Source: Nocardia pseudobrasiliensis NBRC 108224 | GTDB lineage: Bacteria; Actinomycetota; Actinomycetes; Mycobacteriales; Mycobacteriaceae | Assembly: GCF_001613105.1 (NCBI RefSeq) | Contig: NZ_BDBS01000052.1 | Coordinates: 1-64,000 of the forward strand | Direction of reading: 5' to 3' | Length of the DNA: 64,000 bases | In this document: positions 44,927-52,763 of the stretch, one piece after another | How positions within the stretch are numbered: position 1 is the first letter of the stretch | Layout of the letters: the number at the start of each line of letters is the position of its first letter | Made by a program: the position numbers and the translations under genes | Notes under the pieces: model-generated | Database searches by the model: none | What the model was told of the DNA's origin: nothing | Seen by the model: the letters and a program-made list of their open reading frames with translations, nothing else

Positions 44927-45778
44927 GTGATCGCCGAGGATCCGGCCCAGCACACCGTTGCGGTTCGGGTACGACTGGATATCGGTTATGACGGCACAGA
45001 TTTCACCGGTTGGGCCCGTCAGCCGGGCTTGCGCACCGTGCAGGGCGTACTCGAGGAATCGCTGAGCAAGGTGCTGCGCGAACCGATCCAGCTCACGGTG
45101 GCCGGACGCACCGATGCGGGTGTGCACGCCGAGGGCCAGGTGGCGCATTTCGATACGACCTCCGAACCGGATGCCGCCAAACTGGTGCACAGGCTGGCCC
45201 GCTTCCTGCCGAAAGATGTGCGGGTCACCGCCGTTCGCACGGCCCCACCCGAATTCGACGCTCGTTTCTCGGCGATTCGCCGTCACTACGCCTACCGCCT
45301 GACCACCGCGCCCTACGGCGCCGAACCGCTGCGTGCGCGCAGTGTGGTTCCGTGCCGGTCCGAAGTGGACCTCGCGGCAATGCGCGTGGCCTCGGGAAAA
45401 CTGCTGGGACTGCACGATTTCGCGGCCTTCTGCCGCCGCCGCGAGGGCGCGACCACCGTGCGGGAACTGCAGCGCTTCGACTGGGAGCGCGACGGCGACC
45501 TGCTCACCGCCTACGTCAGCGCGGATGCCTTCTGCTGGTCCATGGTTCGCAGTCTGGTCGGCGCGGTCCTGGCCGTCGGTGAGGGTCGCCGCACGCCCGA
45601 ATGGGTCGCCGGACTCCTCGCCGAACGCGAGCGCTCCAGCTCGGTCACGGTCGCCCCGGCACACGGCCTGAGCCTGATCGCAGTGGACTACCCGCCCGAT
45701 GCCGAACTCGCCGCCCGCAATGCCCAGACCAGGGAAATGCGTACCGTTCCGGCGGGCGGCGGTTGTTGTGGCGAGTGA
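44927..45778 (+). CDS. truA: tRNA pseudouridine(38-40) synthase TruA
   Basis: 283 aa from GTG at 44927 (AGGAGG upstream). Makes pseudouridine at positions 38-40 of the tRNA anticodon arm. The catalytic Asp is D63 in AGRTDAGVHA; RLDIGYDGTDFTGWARQ opens the protein. The last few codons (GGCCGE) lie within the first unit of an 85-bp tandem repeat, so the natural C-terminus may have been altered by repeat insertion. Confidence 0.98.
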   Translation: MIAEDPAQHTVAVRVRLDIGYDGTDFTGWARQPGLRTVQGVLEESLSKVLREPIQLTVAGRTDAGVHAEGQVAHFDTTSEPDAAKLVHRLARFLPKDVRVTAVRTAPPEFDARFSAIRRHYAYRLTTAPYGAEPLRARSVVPCRSEVDLAAMRVASGKLLGLHDFAAFCRRREGATTVRELQRFDWERDGDLLTAYVSADAFCWSMVRSLVGAVLAVGEGRRTPEWVAGLLAERERSSSVTVAPAHGLSLIAVDYPPDAELAARNAQTREMRTVPAGGGCCGE

Positions 45779-45970
45779 TCGGTGAGTTGACGAGGTGGCC
45801 GGGGCTCTGCGGGTGGTGGGCTCGGTTCCCGTGTGGGTGGGCTCTGGTTGTTGTGGCGAGTGATTGGCGAGTTGATGAGGTGGCCGGGGCTCTGCGGGTG
45901 GTGGGCTCGGTTCCCGTGTGGGTGGGCTCTGGTTGTTGTGGCGAGTGATTGGCGAGTTGATGAGGTGGCC
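45761..45970. repeat. 85-bp tandem repeat (2.5 copies) spanning the truA stop
   Basis: The anchor GGTTGTTGTGGCGAGTGAT starts at 45761, 45846 and 45931, exactly 85 bp apart. The second and third units match almost perfectly; the first has a few changes (GATCGG vs GATTGG). The third unit ends after 40 bp. The period is not a multiple of three and the array is G/T-rich on this strand. It fills the truA-to-45983 gap. Confidence 0.92.
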
Positions 45971-45982
45971 AGGGGGCCGTGG

Positions 45983-46852
45983 ATGGCAGACTCGGCTTCC
46001 ATGAGTCCGGTTAGTCGAGGTCGCAAGAAGGAAAGCAAGAATCATCGCGGGCGCGAATACGAGCCCGCCGAGCCCGCGGAGGAGCAGCTCGGTCCCGACC
46101 ATCCGGTGGTCCGGGAGATGCTCGACAATGTCGTTGCCACCCTCGACGACTTCGAGCCCGTGGACGATCCGGTGGACGGTGAGTATCTGGCCGCCTCGCT
46201 GCTGGCGATCGGCTACGGCACCGGCGCCGAGGCGGCCGACGCGTTCGCGCAGCTGTTCATCGCCGAGGCCGAGGAGCACGGGACGCCGGGCGCCCTGGCC
46301 TTCCTGCTCAGCGTCGCGGCGCTGACCTCCGGACAGACCCGATCGCTGGCCGTCGCGGCCGCGGATCGCCTGGCGGCCGCCGGGGTCGTGGCTCCGCCAT
46401 GGGTGGCCGAGCTCGGCGAGCCGACCACCGCGGGCGAATACTTCCGCTGGTCCGAGGGCGATGGCGTGGGCGCGGTCCTCTACGGCAGCTTCCACCGGGC
46501 CGGTCGCACCGACGGCTTCCTGCTGTTCGTCGACGAGGAGGACTGCGGTTCGGCCAACGATCTGGCCCCCTTCGTCAGCGCCGAGGCCCTCGAGGAGGCC
46601 CGCCGCATGACCAACGAGGAGGAGTCCGCCCCCGAGGCCCCCATCGCCGCCGACGAATTCCGCTGGCGCGTCGAGGCCGCCCTCGGCGTGCGCGAATCCC
46701 ACGACCGCGAGGTCATCGAACTCGGCATCGAACCCGAACAGCCCGAGGGTGACGATATCCCCTACGAGGTCACCGACGTGGTGTTGCGCGCTCGACTACG
46801 CGCCCTGCCCATGTCCGCGAAACCGCTTCCGGCGCACGTGCATCCGGCGTAG
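45983..46852 (+). CDS. Conserved hypothetical protein
   Basis: 289 aa if it starts at ATG 45983, which has AGGGGG 6 nt upstream; ATG 46001 is the alternative and lacks a site. After a basic N-terminus (RGRKKESKNHRGR), about 35-135 is helical and acidic (VVREMLDNVVATLDDFEP, EYLAASLLAIGYGTGAEAAD). About 145-200 is beta-rich with GVGAVLYGSFHRAGRTDGFL. A C-terminal part with GVRESHDREVIELG follows. Not recognised. No signal or membrane segment. A terminator hairpin follows. Confidence 0.7.
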   Translation: MADSASMSPVSRGRKKESKNHRGREYEPAEPAEEQLGPDHPVVREMLDNVVATLDDFEPVDDPVDGEYLAASLLAIGYGTGAEAADAFAQLFIAEAEEHGTPGALAFLLSVAALTSGQTRSLAVAAADRLAAAGVVAPPWVAELGEPTTAGEYFRWSEGDGVGAVLYGSFHRAGRTDGFLLFVDEEDCGSANDLAPFVSAEALEEARRMTNEEESAPEAPIAADEFRWRVEAALGVRESHDREVIELGIEPEQPEGDDIPYEVTDVVLRARLRALPMSAKPLPAHVHPA

Positions 46853-46855
46853 GCC

Positions 46856-46891
46856 GCAAGGGGCGGCCGCGAAATGCGCGGCCGCCCTTGC
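46856..46891. terminator. Hairpin between convergent genes
   Basis: GCAAGGGGCGGCCGCG (46856-46871) pairs with CGCGGCCGCCCTTGC (46877-46891) with one bulged G and a 5-nt loop. It lies between the hypothetical gene and hsp20 and fits a bidirectional terminator. Confidence 0.7.
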
Positions 46892-46971
46892 CTATTCGAT
46901 GGTCATTACTTCGGTATTCGAGGTTGTCGCTATGCGGAAACCACCTCCTTCGTCGCCGGGACTTCGGATTC

Positions 46972-47427
46972 TCAGCCCGGCTGGGTGCCGGAGCTCGCTT
47001 CGATGGTCTTGGGGCCGTGGCCCATTCCGCTGATTTCGATGCGGCGGGGTTTGGCCTTCTCCGCGATCGGGAGGGTGACGGACAGGACGCCGTCGTTGTA
47101 GGTGGCCGAGATGTCGTCGGTGTCGATGCCCTCGCCCAGAGACAACTGACGCATGTACGTACCCGCGAACCGCTCGGATGCGACCCACTGGACGTTCTGG
47201 TCGCTGGGCAGGCTGCGCTGCGCCTTCAGGGTGAGAGTGCCGTTGTCGACACTGACTTCGACCGAACCGGGGTCCACGCCGGGCAGGTCGGCGTTCAGCA
47301 CATAGTGATCGCCGGCCTTGAACAGATCCATCGGCATGAAGCGCGGCGCGCGTGCTGTGCCGGCGGTCTCTCCCAAGAGTTGGCGGGCAACGGTGTCGAT
47401 GTCGTGGAACGGATCGAACCTCAGCAC
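46972..47427 (-). CDS. Small heat shock protein, Hsp20/alpha-crystallin family
   Basis: 151 aa from GTG at 47427 with GGAGGTG 7 nt upstream. An alpha-crystallin domain (about 35-135: LNADLPGVDPGSVEVSVDNGTL quoted in parts as ADLPGVDPGSVEV) and a C-terminal IxI-like RRIEI. It acts as an ATP-independent holdase that keeps unfolding proteins soluble. A CIRCE-type operator lies 75 bp upstream, so heat induction through HrcA is expected. Confidence 0.95.
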   Translation of the reverse strand: MLRFDPFHDIDTVARQLLGETAGTARAPRFMPMDLFKAGDHYVLNADLPGVDPGSVEVSVDNGTLTLKAQRSLPSDQNVQWVASERFAGTYMRQLSLGEGIDTDDISATYNDGVLSVTLPIAEKAKPRRIEISGMGHGPKTIEASSGTQPG

Positions 47428-47501
47428 TGGAAATCACCTCCATATGTCAGTGGCGACGCCCGCCTCGAGCGGCGAGCGCCGGAAGCTGTACGCCAATAAA
47501 T

Positions 47502-47528
47502 TTAGCACTCTCATGGCACGAGTGCCAG
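47502..47528 (-). promoter_or_regulatory. CIRCE-like HrcA operator
   Basis: TTAGCACTC, 9-bp spacer, GAGTGCCAG. The left arm is the exact consensus; the right arm matches GAGTGCTAA at 6 of 9. The spacer length is exactly that of CIRCE. It lies between hsp20 (minus) and the LLM gene (plus). Confidence 0.75.
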
Positions 47529-47582
47529 ATGTGATTCGGCTCGCGTCCGCGATGGAATAGGTCGCGCCACAGTGGAGTTCGG

Positions 47583-48422
47583 ATGGGCATGACGATTGAG
47601 GGACTCGGAAAGTTCGGCGTATGGGGCCACAGCTCGGCGTTCACGCCGGAGAGTGCGCGTGAGCTGGAGACGCTGGGATACGGGACGTTGTGGCTGGGCG
47701 GATCGCCGGCGGCCGAACTGGCGGAGGTCGACCCGCTGCTCGCGGCGACCGAGAACCTGTCCATCGGGACCAGCGTCGTCAATATCTGGTCGGCCCCGGC
47801 CGAGCAGGTCGCCGAATCCTTCCATCGGATCGAGGCGAAGTTCCCGGGCCGGTTCGTCCTGGGCGTCGGCGCGGGACATCCCGAACACACCGATGTCTAT
47901 CGCAAGCCCTACGACGCCCTCGTGGACTACCTCGACGAACTGGACGGGGCGGGCGTGCCGCAGCAGCGACGCGCGCTGGCGGCGCTGGGGCCACGCGTGC
48001 TGGAGCTGGCGCGCGATCGCACCGCCGGCGCGCTGCCCTATCTGACCACCGCCGAGCACACCCGCCAGGCGCGCGAAATCCTCGGCGTCGACGCGCTTCT
48101 GGTCGCCGAGCACAAGGTGCTGCTCGACACCGATCCCGAACGGGCCCGCGCGACCGCGCGCCCCCGGGTGGAGTTCTATTTGAACCTGAAGAACTACGTC
48201 TCGAATCTGAAGCGCCTCGGCTTCTCCGACGAGGATGTGGCCTTCCCCGGTAGCGACCGACTCATCGATGCCCTCGCCCTGCACGGCACCGCCGACCAGG
48301 TCGCCGACTCACTCGTCGCGCATCTGGCCGCGGGCGCGGATCAGGTTGCGATTCAGGTCGTTTCGGCGGACTCCCTGGCCGATCTGCGCGCACTCGCGCC
48401 CGCCCTGGCCGAGCGGATCTGA
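47583..48422 (+). CDS. F420-dependent LLM-class oxidoreductase
   Basis: 279 aa, ATG at 47583 (47589 is possible). A luciferase-like TIM-barrel fold: GKFGVWGHSSAFTPESARELE, a TSVVNIWSAPAEQVAESF segment and GRFVLGVGAGHPEH are characteristic of the probable F420-binding LLM subfamily (TIGR03620-like). The substrate is unknown. It faces vapC with 6 bp between the stops. Confidence 0.88.
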   Translation: MGMTIEGLGKFGVWGHSSAFTPESARELETLGYGTLWLGGSPAAELAEVDPLLAATENLSIGTSVVNIWSAPAEQVAESFHRIEAKFPGRFVLGVGAGHPEHTDVYRKPYDALVDYLDELDGAGVPQQRRALAALGPRVLELARDRTAGALPYLTTAEHTRQAREILGVDALLVAEHKVLLDTDPERARATARPRVEFYLNLKNYVSNLKRLGFSDEDVAFPGSDRLIDALALHGTADQVADSLVAHLAAGADQVAIQVVSADSLADLRALAPALAERI

Positions 48423-48428
48423 TGGTAT

Positions 48429-48851
48429 TCAGCCAAGGTATTCGACCGAGACGCCGATGGTTTCGTAGGTGATCGTCGCGCGGCGATCGAGGCTCAGCAG
48501 CGTCGCAGCATGCTCGGCGGCCGTGCATGCGATCAAGGCGTCATATGTCTGACCACCGAGAAGTTGGCCAGCCGCGGCCGTCGCAAGGAGCTCCTGATAC
48601 CCAACGTCCGAAAGGGTGAGATAAGGATCAGGGAAGCGACTGGTGAGGAATTCGTGCACTATACCGGGCTGCGCTCGATGTGGCGGAGGTAGCCGGGTCA
48701 GCACCGAATACGCCTCGACAGCGGCGTGCGCGACGAGCCGGGGTCTACGGGACAACGCTTTTCGGGCGATTCCATGGAATTCGTGCCAACTGGCGAATCC
48801 CGCGATCACGACGCTGGAGTCGACCGTGACCGATGGGCCGACATCGGTCAT
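48429..48851 (-). CDS. vapC: VapC-type PIN-domain ribonuclease toxin
   Basis: 140 aa. All four PIN acidic residues are present: D11 (VTVDSSVV), E46 (AAVEAYSVL), D104 (TYDALIAC) and D122 (LLSLDRRA). A Mg-dependent endoribonuclease is expected, acting on tRNA or rRNA as known for VapC. The ATG overlaps the antitoxin stop by ATGA. Confidence 0.92.
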   Translation of the reverse strand: MTDVGPSVTVDSSVVIAGFASWHEFHGIARKALSRRPRLVAHAAVEAYSVLTRLPPPHRAQPGIVHEFLTSRFPDPYLTLSDVGYQELLATAAAGQLLGGQTYDALIACTAAEHAATLLSLDRRATITYETIGVSVEYLG

Positions 48852-49093
48852 CGTCGACTCTGCTCCAAGACATCACGCACGAGTTCGGCGGTGAGCGTGG
48901 GCATCTCGGTATCGGTGACCGCCGCGACCCCGTCGCCCTCGTCCACGAGGTGCATAGGGGTAGGGGCGGGCGCGATCTCCAAGTGGCCATCACGTTCGAC
49001 TACTTCGACGGGCTGTCCGGCCGTCAATCCGAGCGCATCACGAAGCGGCTTCGGAATAACCACTCGGCCTGCGGCATCGATGGCAGCTCTCAT
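48848..49093 (-). CDS. vapB: VapB antitoxin with AbrB/SpoVT-type DNA-binding domain
   Basis: 81 aa from ATG at 49093, the first in-frame start. The N-terminal swapped-hairpin domain (about 1-42: MRAAIDAAGRVVIPKPLRDA) and a C-terminal toxin-binding tail. No Shine-Dalgarno site is seen. A TATTTT box ends exactly 6 nt before the ATG, which predicts a leaderless mRNA. The open frame runs on upstream without a plausible start. Confidence 0.9.
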   Translation of the reverse strand: MRAAIDAAGRVVIPKPLRDALGLTAGQPVEVVERDGHLEIAPAPTPMHLVDEGDGVAAVTDTEMPTLTAELVRDVLEQSRR

Positions 49094-49099
49094 GCCATA

Positions 49100-49105
49100 A
49101 AAATA
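49100..49105 (-). promoter_or_regulatory. -10 box of a leaderless vapBC transcript
   Basis: TATTTT on the minus strand, then TATGGC, then ATG. The +1 would be the A of the start codon. The AbrB antitoxin probably also autoregulates here. Confidence 0.55.
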
Positions 49106-49134
49106 CCATTCGTGTCCTGACCTGGGCCACCGCC

Positions 49135-49467
49135 TCAGGAGCGGACGAGGCGGGCGATGGCGTCGGTGGCCTCTTTGATCTTGGCCTCCGCCTCCGGCCC
49201 GCCCTTGACCGCGGCGTCGACCACGCAGTGGCTGATGTGGTCCTCGAGTAGGCCCATCGCGACGGCCTGCAGGGCCTTGGTCATGGCCGAGACCTGGGTG
49301 AGGATATCGATGCAGTACTTTTCTTCTTCGACCATGCGCTGCAGGCCGCGTGCCTGGCCCTCGATGCGGCGCAGGCGCTTGAGGTAGTCGTCCTTGGCCG
49401 TGATGTAGCCGTGGGTGGTGTGATCGTGGCAGGACTGATCCGCCGTGATGGTGTGGTCCTCGGTCAC
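49135..49467 (-). CDS. csoR: CsoR-family copper-sensing repressor
   Basis: 110 aa from GTG at 49467 (GGAGAG upstream). A DUF156 four-helix fold with the copper site C52 (KYCIDIL), H77 and C81 (HISHCVVD). The 25- and 4-residue spacings equal those of classical CsoR C36-H61-C65. The His/Cys-rich N-terminus (SCHDHTTHG) may add metal ligands. The operator sits just upstream. No copper ATPase is adjacent, so its regulon lies elsewhere. Confidence 0.92.
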   Translation of the reverse strand: MTEDHTITADQSCHDHTTHGYITAKDDYLKRLRRIEGQARGLQRMVEEEKYCIDILTQVSAMTKALQAVAMGLLEDHISHCVVDAAVKGGPEAEAKIKEATDAIARLVRS

Positions 49468-49495
49468 GGGCTCTCCTGCCGTCGTTCCGGTAATA

Positions 49496-49510
49496 TACCC
49501 CCCTAGGGTA
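49496..49510 (-). promoter_or_regulatory. CsoR-type operator
   Basis: TACCCCCCTAGGGTA, with a perfect CCCTAGGG palindrome at its core, 28 bp upstream of csoR. It fits the TACCC...GGGTA pattern of CsoR sites. It lies between csoR and the divergent mtnP. Confidence 0.75.
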
Positions 49511-49604
49511 CAGCACGCTGGGAGAATTGTCAGACGGCCACGTATGCGGGCGTTCGCATGATCCGATGCGACGCGCCGGGATCGGGTAGGTGAGAATCGG
49601 GGGC

Positions 49605-50414
49605 ATGAGTTCGGTTCCCCGCCCCGCGCTGGCCATCATCGGCGGTAGCGGTTTCTACGACTTCTTCGGCGACGACGCGACCACCCTCGAGATCGAGACG
49701 CCCTACGGCGCGCCGAGTGCCCCGATCACCGTCGGCGATGTCGACGGCCGACAGGTGGCCTTCCTGCCGCGGCACGGTCGTAAGCACGAATACTCCCCGC
49801 ACACCGTGCCGTATCGGGCGAATATGTGGGCGCTGCGGTCGATCGGCGTGCGCCGGATCTTCGCGCCCTGTGCGGTCGGCAGCCTGCGCGCCGACTGGGG
49901 GCCGGGCACGGTCGCGGTGCCCGATCAGCTGGTGGACCGCACCTCCGGGCGGGCGCAGACCTACTTCGACAACGGCGGCATTCATGTCTCCTTCGCCGAT
50001 CCCTACTGCGACGATCTGCGCGGCGCGGCTGTGGCCTCGGCGGTCGAGGAATTGCCGCTGAAGCAGAACGCGACCATGGTCGTGGTGCAGGGCCCGCGCT
50101 TTTCCACCCGCGCGGAGAGCCGCTGGTTCGCCGGACAGGGCTGGGAACTGGTCAACATGACCGGCTTCCCCGAGGCCGTCCTGGCCCGTGAGCTCGAAAT
50201 GTGCTATGCGGCAATCGCTTTGGTGACCGATCTGGACGCCGGGCTGGAATCGGGTGAGGGCGTCAGCGCCGCGGCCGTCTTCGCGGAGTTCGAGCGCAAT
50301 CTGGTGCCGTTCAAGAAGTTGGTGCGCCACGCGGTGGCGGCGGTCGGCTCGACCGAAACCTGTGAGCGCTGCCGTGTTCATGCGGGAGTGGCGCTGCCGT
50401 TCGAACTACCCTGA
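49605..50414 (+). CDS. mtnP: S-methyl-5'-thioadenosine phosphorylase (MTAP/PNP family)
   Basis: 269 aa from ATG at 49605 (GTG 49590 is the alternative). Phosphorolysis of methylthioadenosine to adenine and methylthioribose-1-phosphate, the first step of methionine salvage. Motifs: LAIIGGSGFYDFF, FLPRHGRKHEYSPHTVPYRAN, VVVQGPRFSTRAES and NMTGFPEAVLARE. The methionine and acidic residues favour MTA over purine nucleosides, but 6-oxopurine activity cannot be excluded. Confidence 0.9.
   Translation: MSSVPRPALAIIGGSGFYDFFGDDATTLEIETPYGAPSAPITVGDVDGRQVAFLPRHGRKHEYSPHTVPYRANMWALRSIGVRRIFAPCAVGSLRADWGPGTVAVPDQLVDRTSGRAQTYFDNGGIHVSFADPYCDDLRGAAVASAVEELPLKQNATMVVVQGPRFSTRAESRWFAGQGWELVNMTGFPEAVLARELEMCYAAIALVTDLDAGLESGEGVSAAAVFAEFERNLVPFKKLVRHAVAAVGSTETCERCRVHAGVALPFELP
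50407..50412 (+). promoter_or_regulatory. -10 box of a leaderless epimerase transcript
   Basis: TACCCT followed by GAGTCG and then ATG at 50419. It overlaps the end of mtnP. No Shine-Dalgarno site is present. Confidence 0.4.
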
Positions 50415-50418
50415 GTCG

Positions 50419-51651
50419 ATGCGTGTTTTGCTGACCGGCGCGGCCGGGTTCATCGGCTCGCATGTCCACCGCGCGCTGTGCGCCGCCGGTCACGATGTGG
50501 TAGCGGTGGATGCGCTGCTCACAAGCGTGCACGGGCCGAATGCGTCCGCGCCGGAAGATGTTTCGGTGATCGACGTCCGCGATCCGCGCGCCCTGGATCC
50601 GCTGCTGCGCGGGGTCGAGGTGGTCTGCCATCTCGCCGCGGCCGTTCCGCCGGGCGCGGTCGTCGCGGAGACGGCCGCCGCGGCCGTGCCCGCGGTGCCG
50701 CCGGAACCCGAAGTGGACAGTGCGACAGTCGAATCGGAGCCGAAGGAGGCATCCGAGGACATTCCCGAACGCGGCACCGAACCCGCGACCAGACCGGCGC
50801 GCGGGCCCGAACCCGTTCGCGGACAACGCGATCGGCCCCCGGCCCGGCCCGGCGGACCGGATCTGCAGGCCGGGCCGACCTATGCGGCACACAACGATCT
50901 GGGCACGGCCGTCCTGCTGGCCGCCATGGAACGTGCCGGAGTGCGGCGGCTGGTACTGGGTTCGTCGGTGTCGGTCTACGGGGAGGGCCGCTATCGCGGC
51001 TCGCGCGGCGGGGTGTTCTTCCCGATCGCGCGGCGGCGGACCGATCTGGACCGCGGCATGTTCGACCACCGCGCACCGCGCACCGGGGAGATTCTGACCT
51101 GGGATCCGATACTCGAGGAGGCGCCGACCCGGCCCCGCACCGCCTATGCCGCGAGCAAGGCGGCGCAGGAGAACTACGCGCTGGCGTGGGGTCTGGGCAC
51201 CGGTGCGGCGGTGACCGTCCTGCGCTATCACCACGTCTACGGCGATCCGATCGGTGAGCATCCCTCGTCCGCGGCGCATTCCGGCGTCGTGGCCAGATTC
51301 CGCGCCGAACTCGTGGCGGGCCGCGCGCCGTTCGTCTTCGAGGACGGCGGTCAGGTCCGCGATTTCGTGCACGTCCGCGATGCCGCCGCCGCGACGCTGG
51401 CCGCGGTGGAGCGCGCGCTACCGGGTTTCGTGCCGCTCAATATCGCCTCCGGTCATCCGATCACGCTGTGGCAGGCGGCCTCGCTGATGGCGCGCGCCCG
51501 CCGCGGTCCCGAACCCGTGGTGACCGGCAACTATCGGCTCACCGACGTCCGCCATATCGTCGCCCATCCCGAACGCGCCCGCGAGGCCCTCGGCTTCACC
51601 GCCCGCATCGCGCCCGCGCAGGGTCTGGCCGACTACGCCACCGCCCCCTAA
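50419..51651 (+). CDS. NAD-dependent epimerase/dehydratase (extended SDR) with disordered insertion
   Basis: 410 aa from ATG at 50419; the long upstream frame is mtnP shadow. Rossmann motif TGAAGFIG (6-13) and active-site Y243-x3-K247. An insertion of about 60 residues (roughly 90-150), rich in Pro, Glu and Arg, splits the region after the strand VVCHLAA, where sugar-nucleotide epimerases normally continue directly. It probably acts on a nucleotide sugar for the cell envelope. The stop overlaps the convergent gene by 3 bp. Confidence 0.85.
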   Translation: MRVLLTGAAGFIGSHVHRALCAAGHDVVAVDALLTSVHGPNASAPEDVSVIDVRDPRALDPLLRGVEVVCHLAAAVPPGAVVAETAAAAVPAVPPEPEVDSATVESEPKEASEDIPERGTEPATRPARGPEPVRGQRDRPPARPGGPDLQAGPTYAAHNDLGTAVLLAAMERAGVRRLVLGSSVSVYGEGRYRGSRGGVFFPIARRRTDLDRGMFDHRAPRTGEILTWDPILEEAPTRPRTAYAASKAAQENYALAWGLGTGAAVTVLRYHHVYGDPIGEHPSSAAHSGVVARFRAELVAGRAPFVFEDGGQVRDFVHVRDAAAATLAAVERALPGFVPLNIASGHPITLWQAASLMARARRGPEPVVTGNYRLTDVRHIVAHPERAREALGFTARIAPAQGLADYATAP

Positions 51652-52634
51652 TCCGCGCGCAATTCCATTCGGACGAGGACGAATTGGGGTGGTCCGGCAT
51701 CGGGTGGGCCGTAGGGCAGCGGAGATACCTCGGCGTCGACGGTCAGCCAGCCGCCGTCGCGGGCGCTCAGCCGCAGGCCCGCGAGGGTGTGCGAGCGCGC
51801 GCCGGCCAGGATCGCGGTGTGGGCGGCCCGGATTCGCGGGCGGTCGTCGGGATGGGGGATGGTCCGCTCATCCGTGCCGCCCGACCAGCGCAGGCGTGGG
51901 ATCGGCGCGCTGATCCAGCGGATCAGCCTGCCCTGGGCGGTGTCGACCACCGCCAGATACAGTCCCGGATTCGCGTTGACCAGCGCGTCCACCGTGGTGG
52001 CCTCGAACGATTTACCCTGCGGCGCAACGGTTTCGGTGATGTCGAGGACCAGTCCGTGCCAGCACTGCGGATCGGCGGTGAGATTGCGCGTGGCCAGCAT
52101 TCCCGTGCGCAGGCCGGTCGGCGTGCGCACGCAGAGAATGCCGAGCCAGCGCGTGCCGGGTTCGGCGCGATTGATCGCCACGGCCAGATCCAGTGCGCCG
52201 TCGAAACGCTCGATATCGGTGAATATCTCGGCCCCGTTCCACACCGATCGTTCCGGCTCGAAGGTCGTCCCCCATCCCGCGGTGGGCATTTCCAAACGCC
52301 GGGACCGGCCGTCGAGGACGAAGGGCGCCACCCCGGGCCGCGGCGGCGGATCGTCGGCGTCACCGACCCAGAACTGCACGCCGTGGACGCGATCGCTCGG
52401 CCCGACAACGGGTATCGCGTAGGCCTGCCGCCCCGACCAGGCGTACCGGGACCGCGGCAATTCGCGCACCACCGGGACGCCGCGCTCGTGGGCCTCCGCG
52501 ATAACCGGGAACAGCTGGGCGGGCACCGTGCGGGCCAGCGACTTCCACTGCCGCGGCGCGGTACCGACCCCCAGGACGGAGGCGAGTTCGAATCCGTCGA
52601 GCGTTTCGATCAGCAGCCAGTCATCGTCGATCAC
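51648..52634 (-). CDS. Actinobacterial protein with possible GAF/PAS-like sensor regions
   Basis: 328 aa from GTG at 52634 (GAAGGGGG 7 nt upstream). Seen: an N-terminal domain (about 1-130) with WLLIETLDGFELASVLG, a TGWGTTFEP-like middle and a C-terminal PAS-like block (about 205-325) with NPGLYLAVVDTAQGRLIRW and a PHPDDRPRIRAAH segment typical of PAS folds. No HTH or kinase part is visible. It may be a small-molecule sensor, resembling the DUF5593-type GAF proteins; that name is a guess. Confidence 0.55.
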   Translation of the reverse strand: MIDDDWLLIETLDGFELASVLGVGTAPRQWKSLARTVPAQLFPVIAEAHERGVPVVRELPRSRYAWSGRQAYAIPVVGPSDRVHGVQFWVGDADDPPPRPGVAPFVLDGRSRRLEMPTAGWGTTFEPERSVWNGAEIFTDIERFDGALDLAVAINRAEPGTRWLGILCVRTPTGLRTGMLATRNLTADPQCWHGLVLDITETVAPQGKSFEATTVDALVNANPGLYLAVVDTAQGRLIRWISAPIPRLRWSGGTDERTIPHPDDRPRIRAAHTAILAGARSHTLAGLRLSARDGGWLTVDAEVSPLPYGPPDAGPPQFVLVRMELRAD

Positions 52635-52751
52635 CCATCCGCCCCCTTCTCGAAAATCGCCGGCCCTCCCGTCGCAGCCAGCGAATATCGTGCACTATCC
52701 ACCCCCGGGCCGGGCACGAGGGTAGTCCCCGCTCGCCGATCGCGCGCCGAT

Positions 52752-52757
52752 TAGGCT
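52752..52757 (+). promoter_or_regulatory. -10 box of a leaderless FMN reductase transcript
   Basis: TAGGCT, 6 nt (CGCGCC), then ATG at 52764. No Shine-Dalgarno site upstream. Confidence 0.4.
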
Positions 52758-52763
52758 CGCGCC

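Noticed and set aside
45783..45970. Repeats near truA considered as a CRISPR array.
   Set aside because: The units are directly tandem with no unique spacers, 85 bp long and not palindromic at the ends; no cas genes are present.
48848..49639. 263-codon frame that would extend vapB upstream through csoR.
   Set aside because: The AbrB domain begins at 49093 with a -10 box in front; the rest is csoR in another frame.
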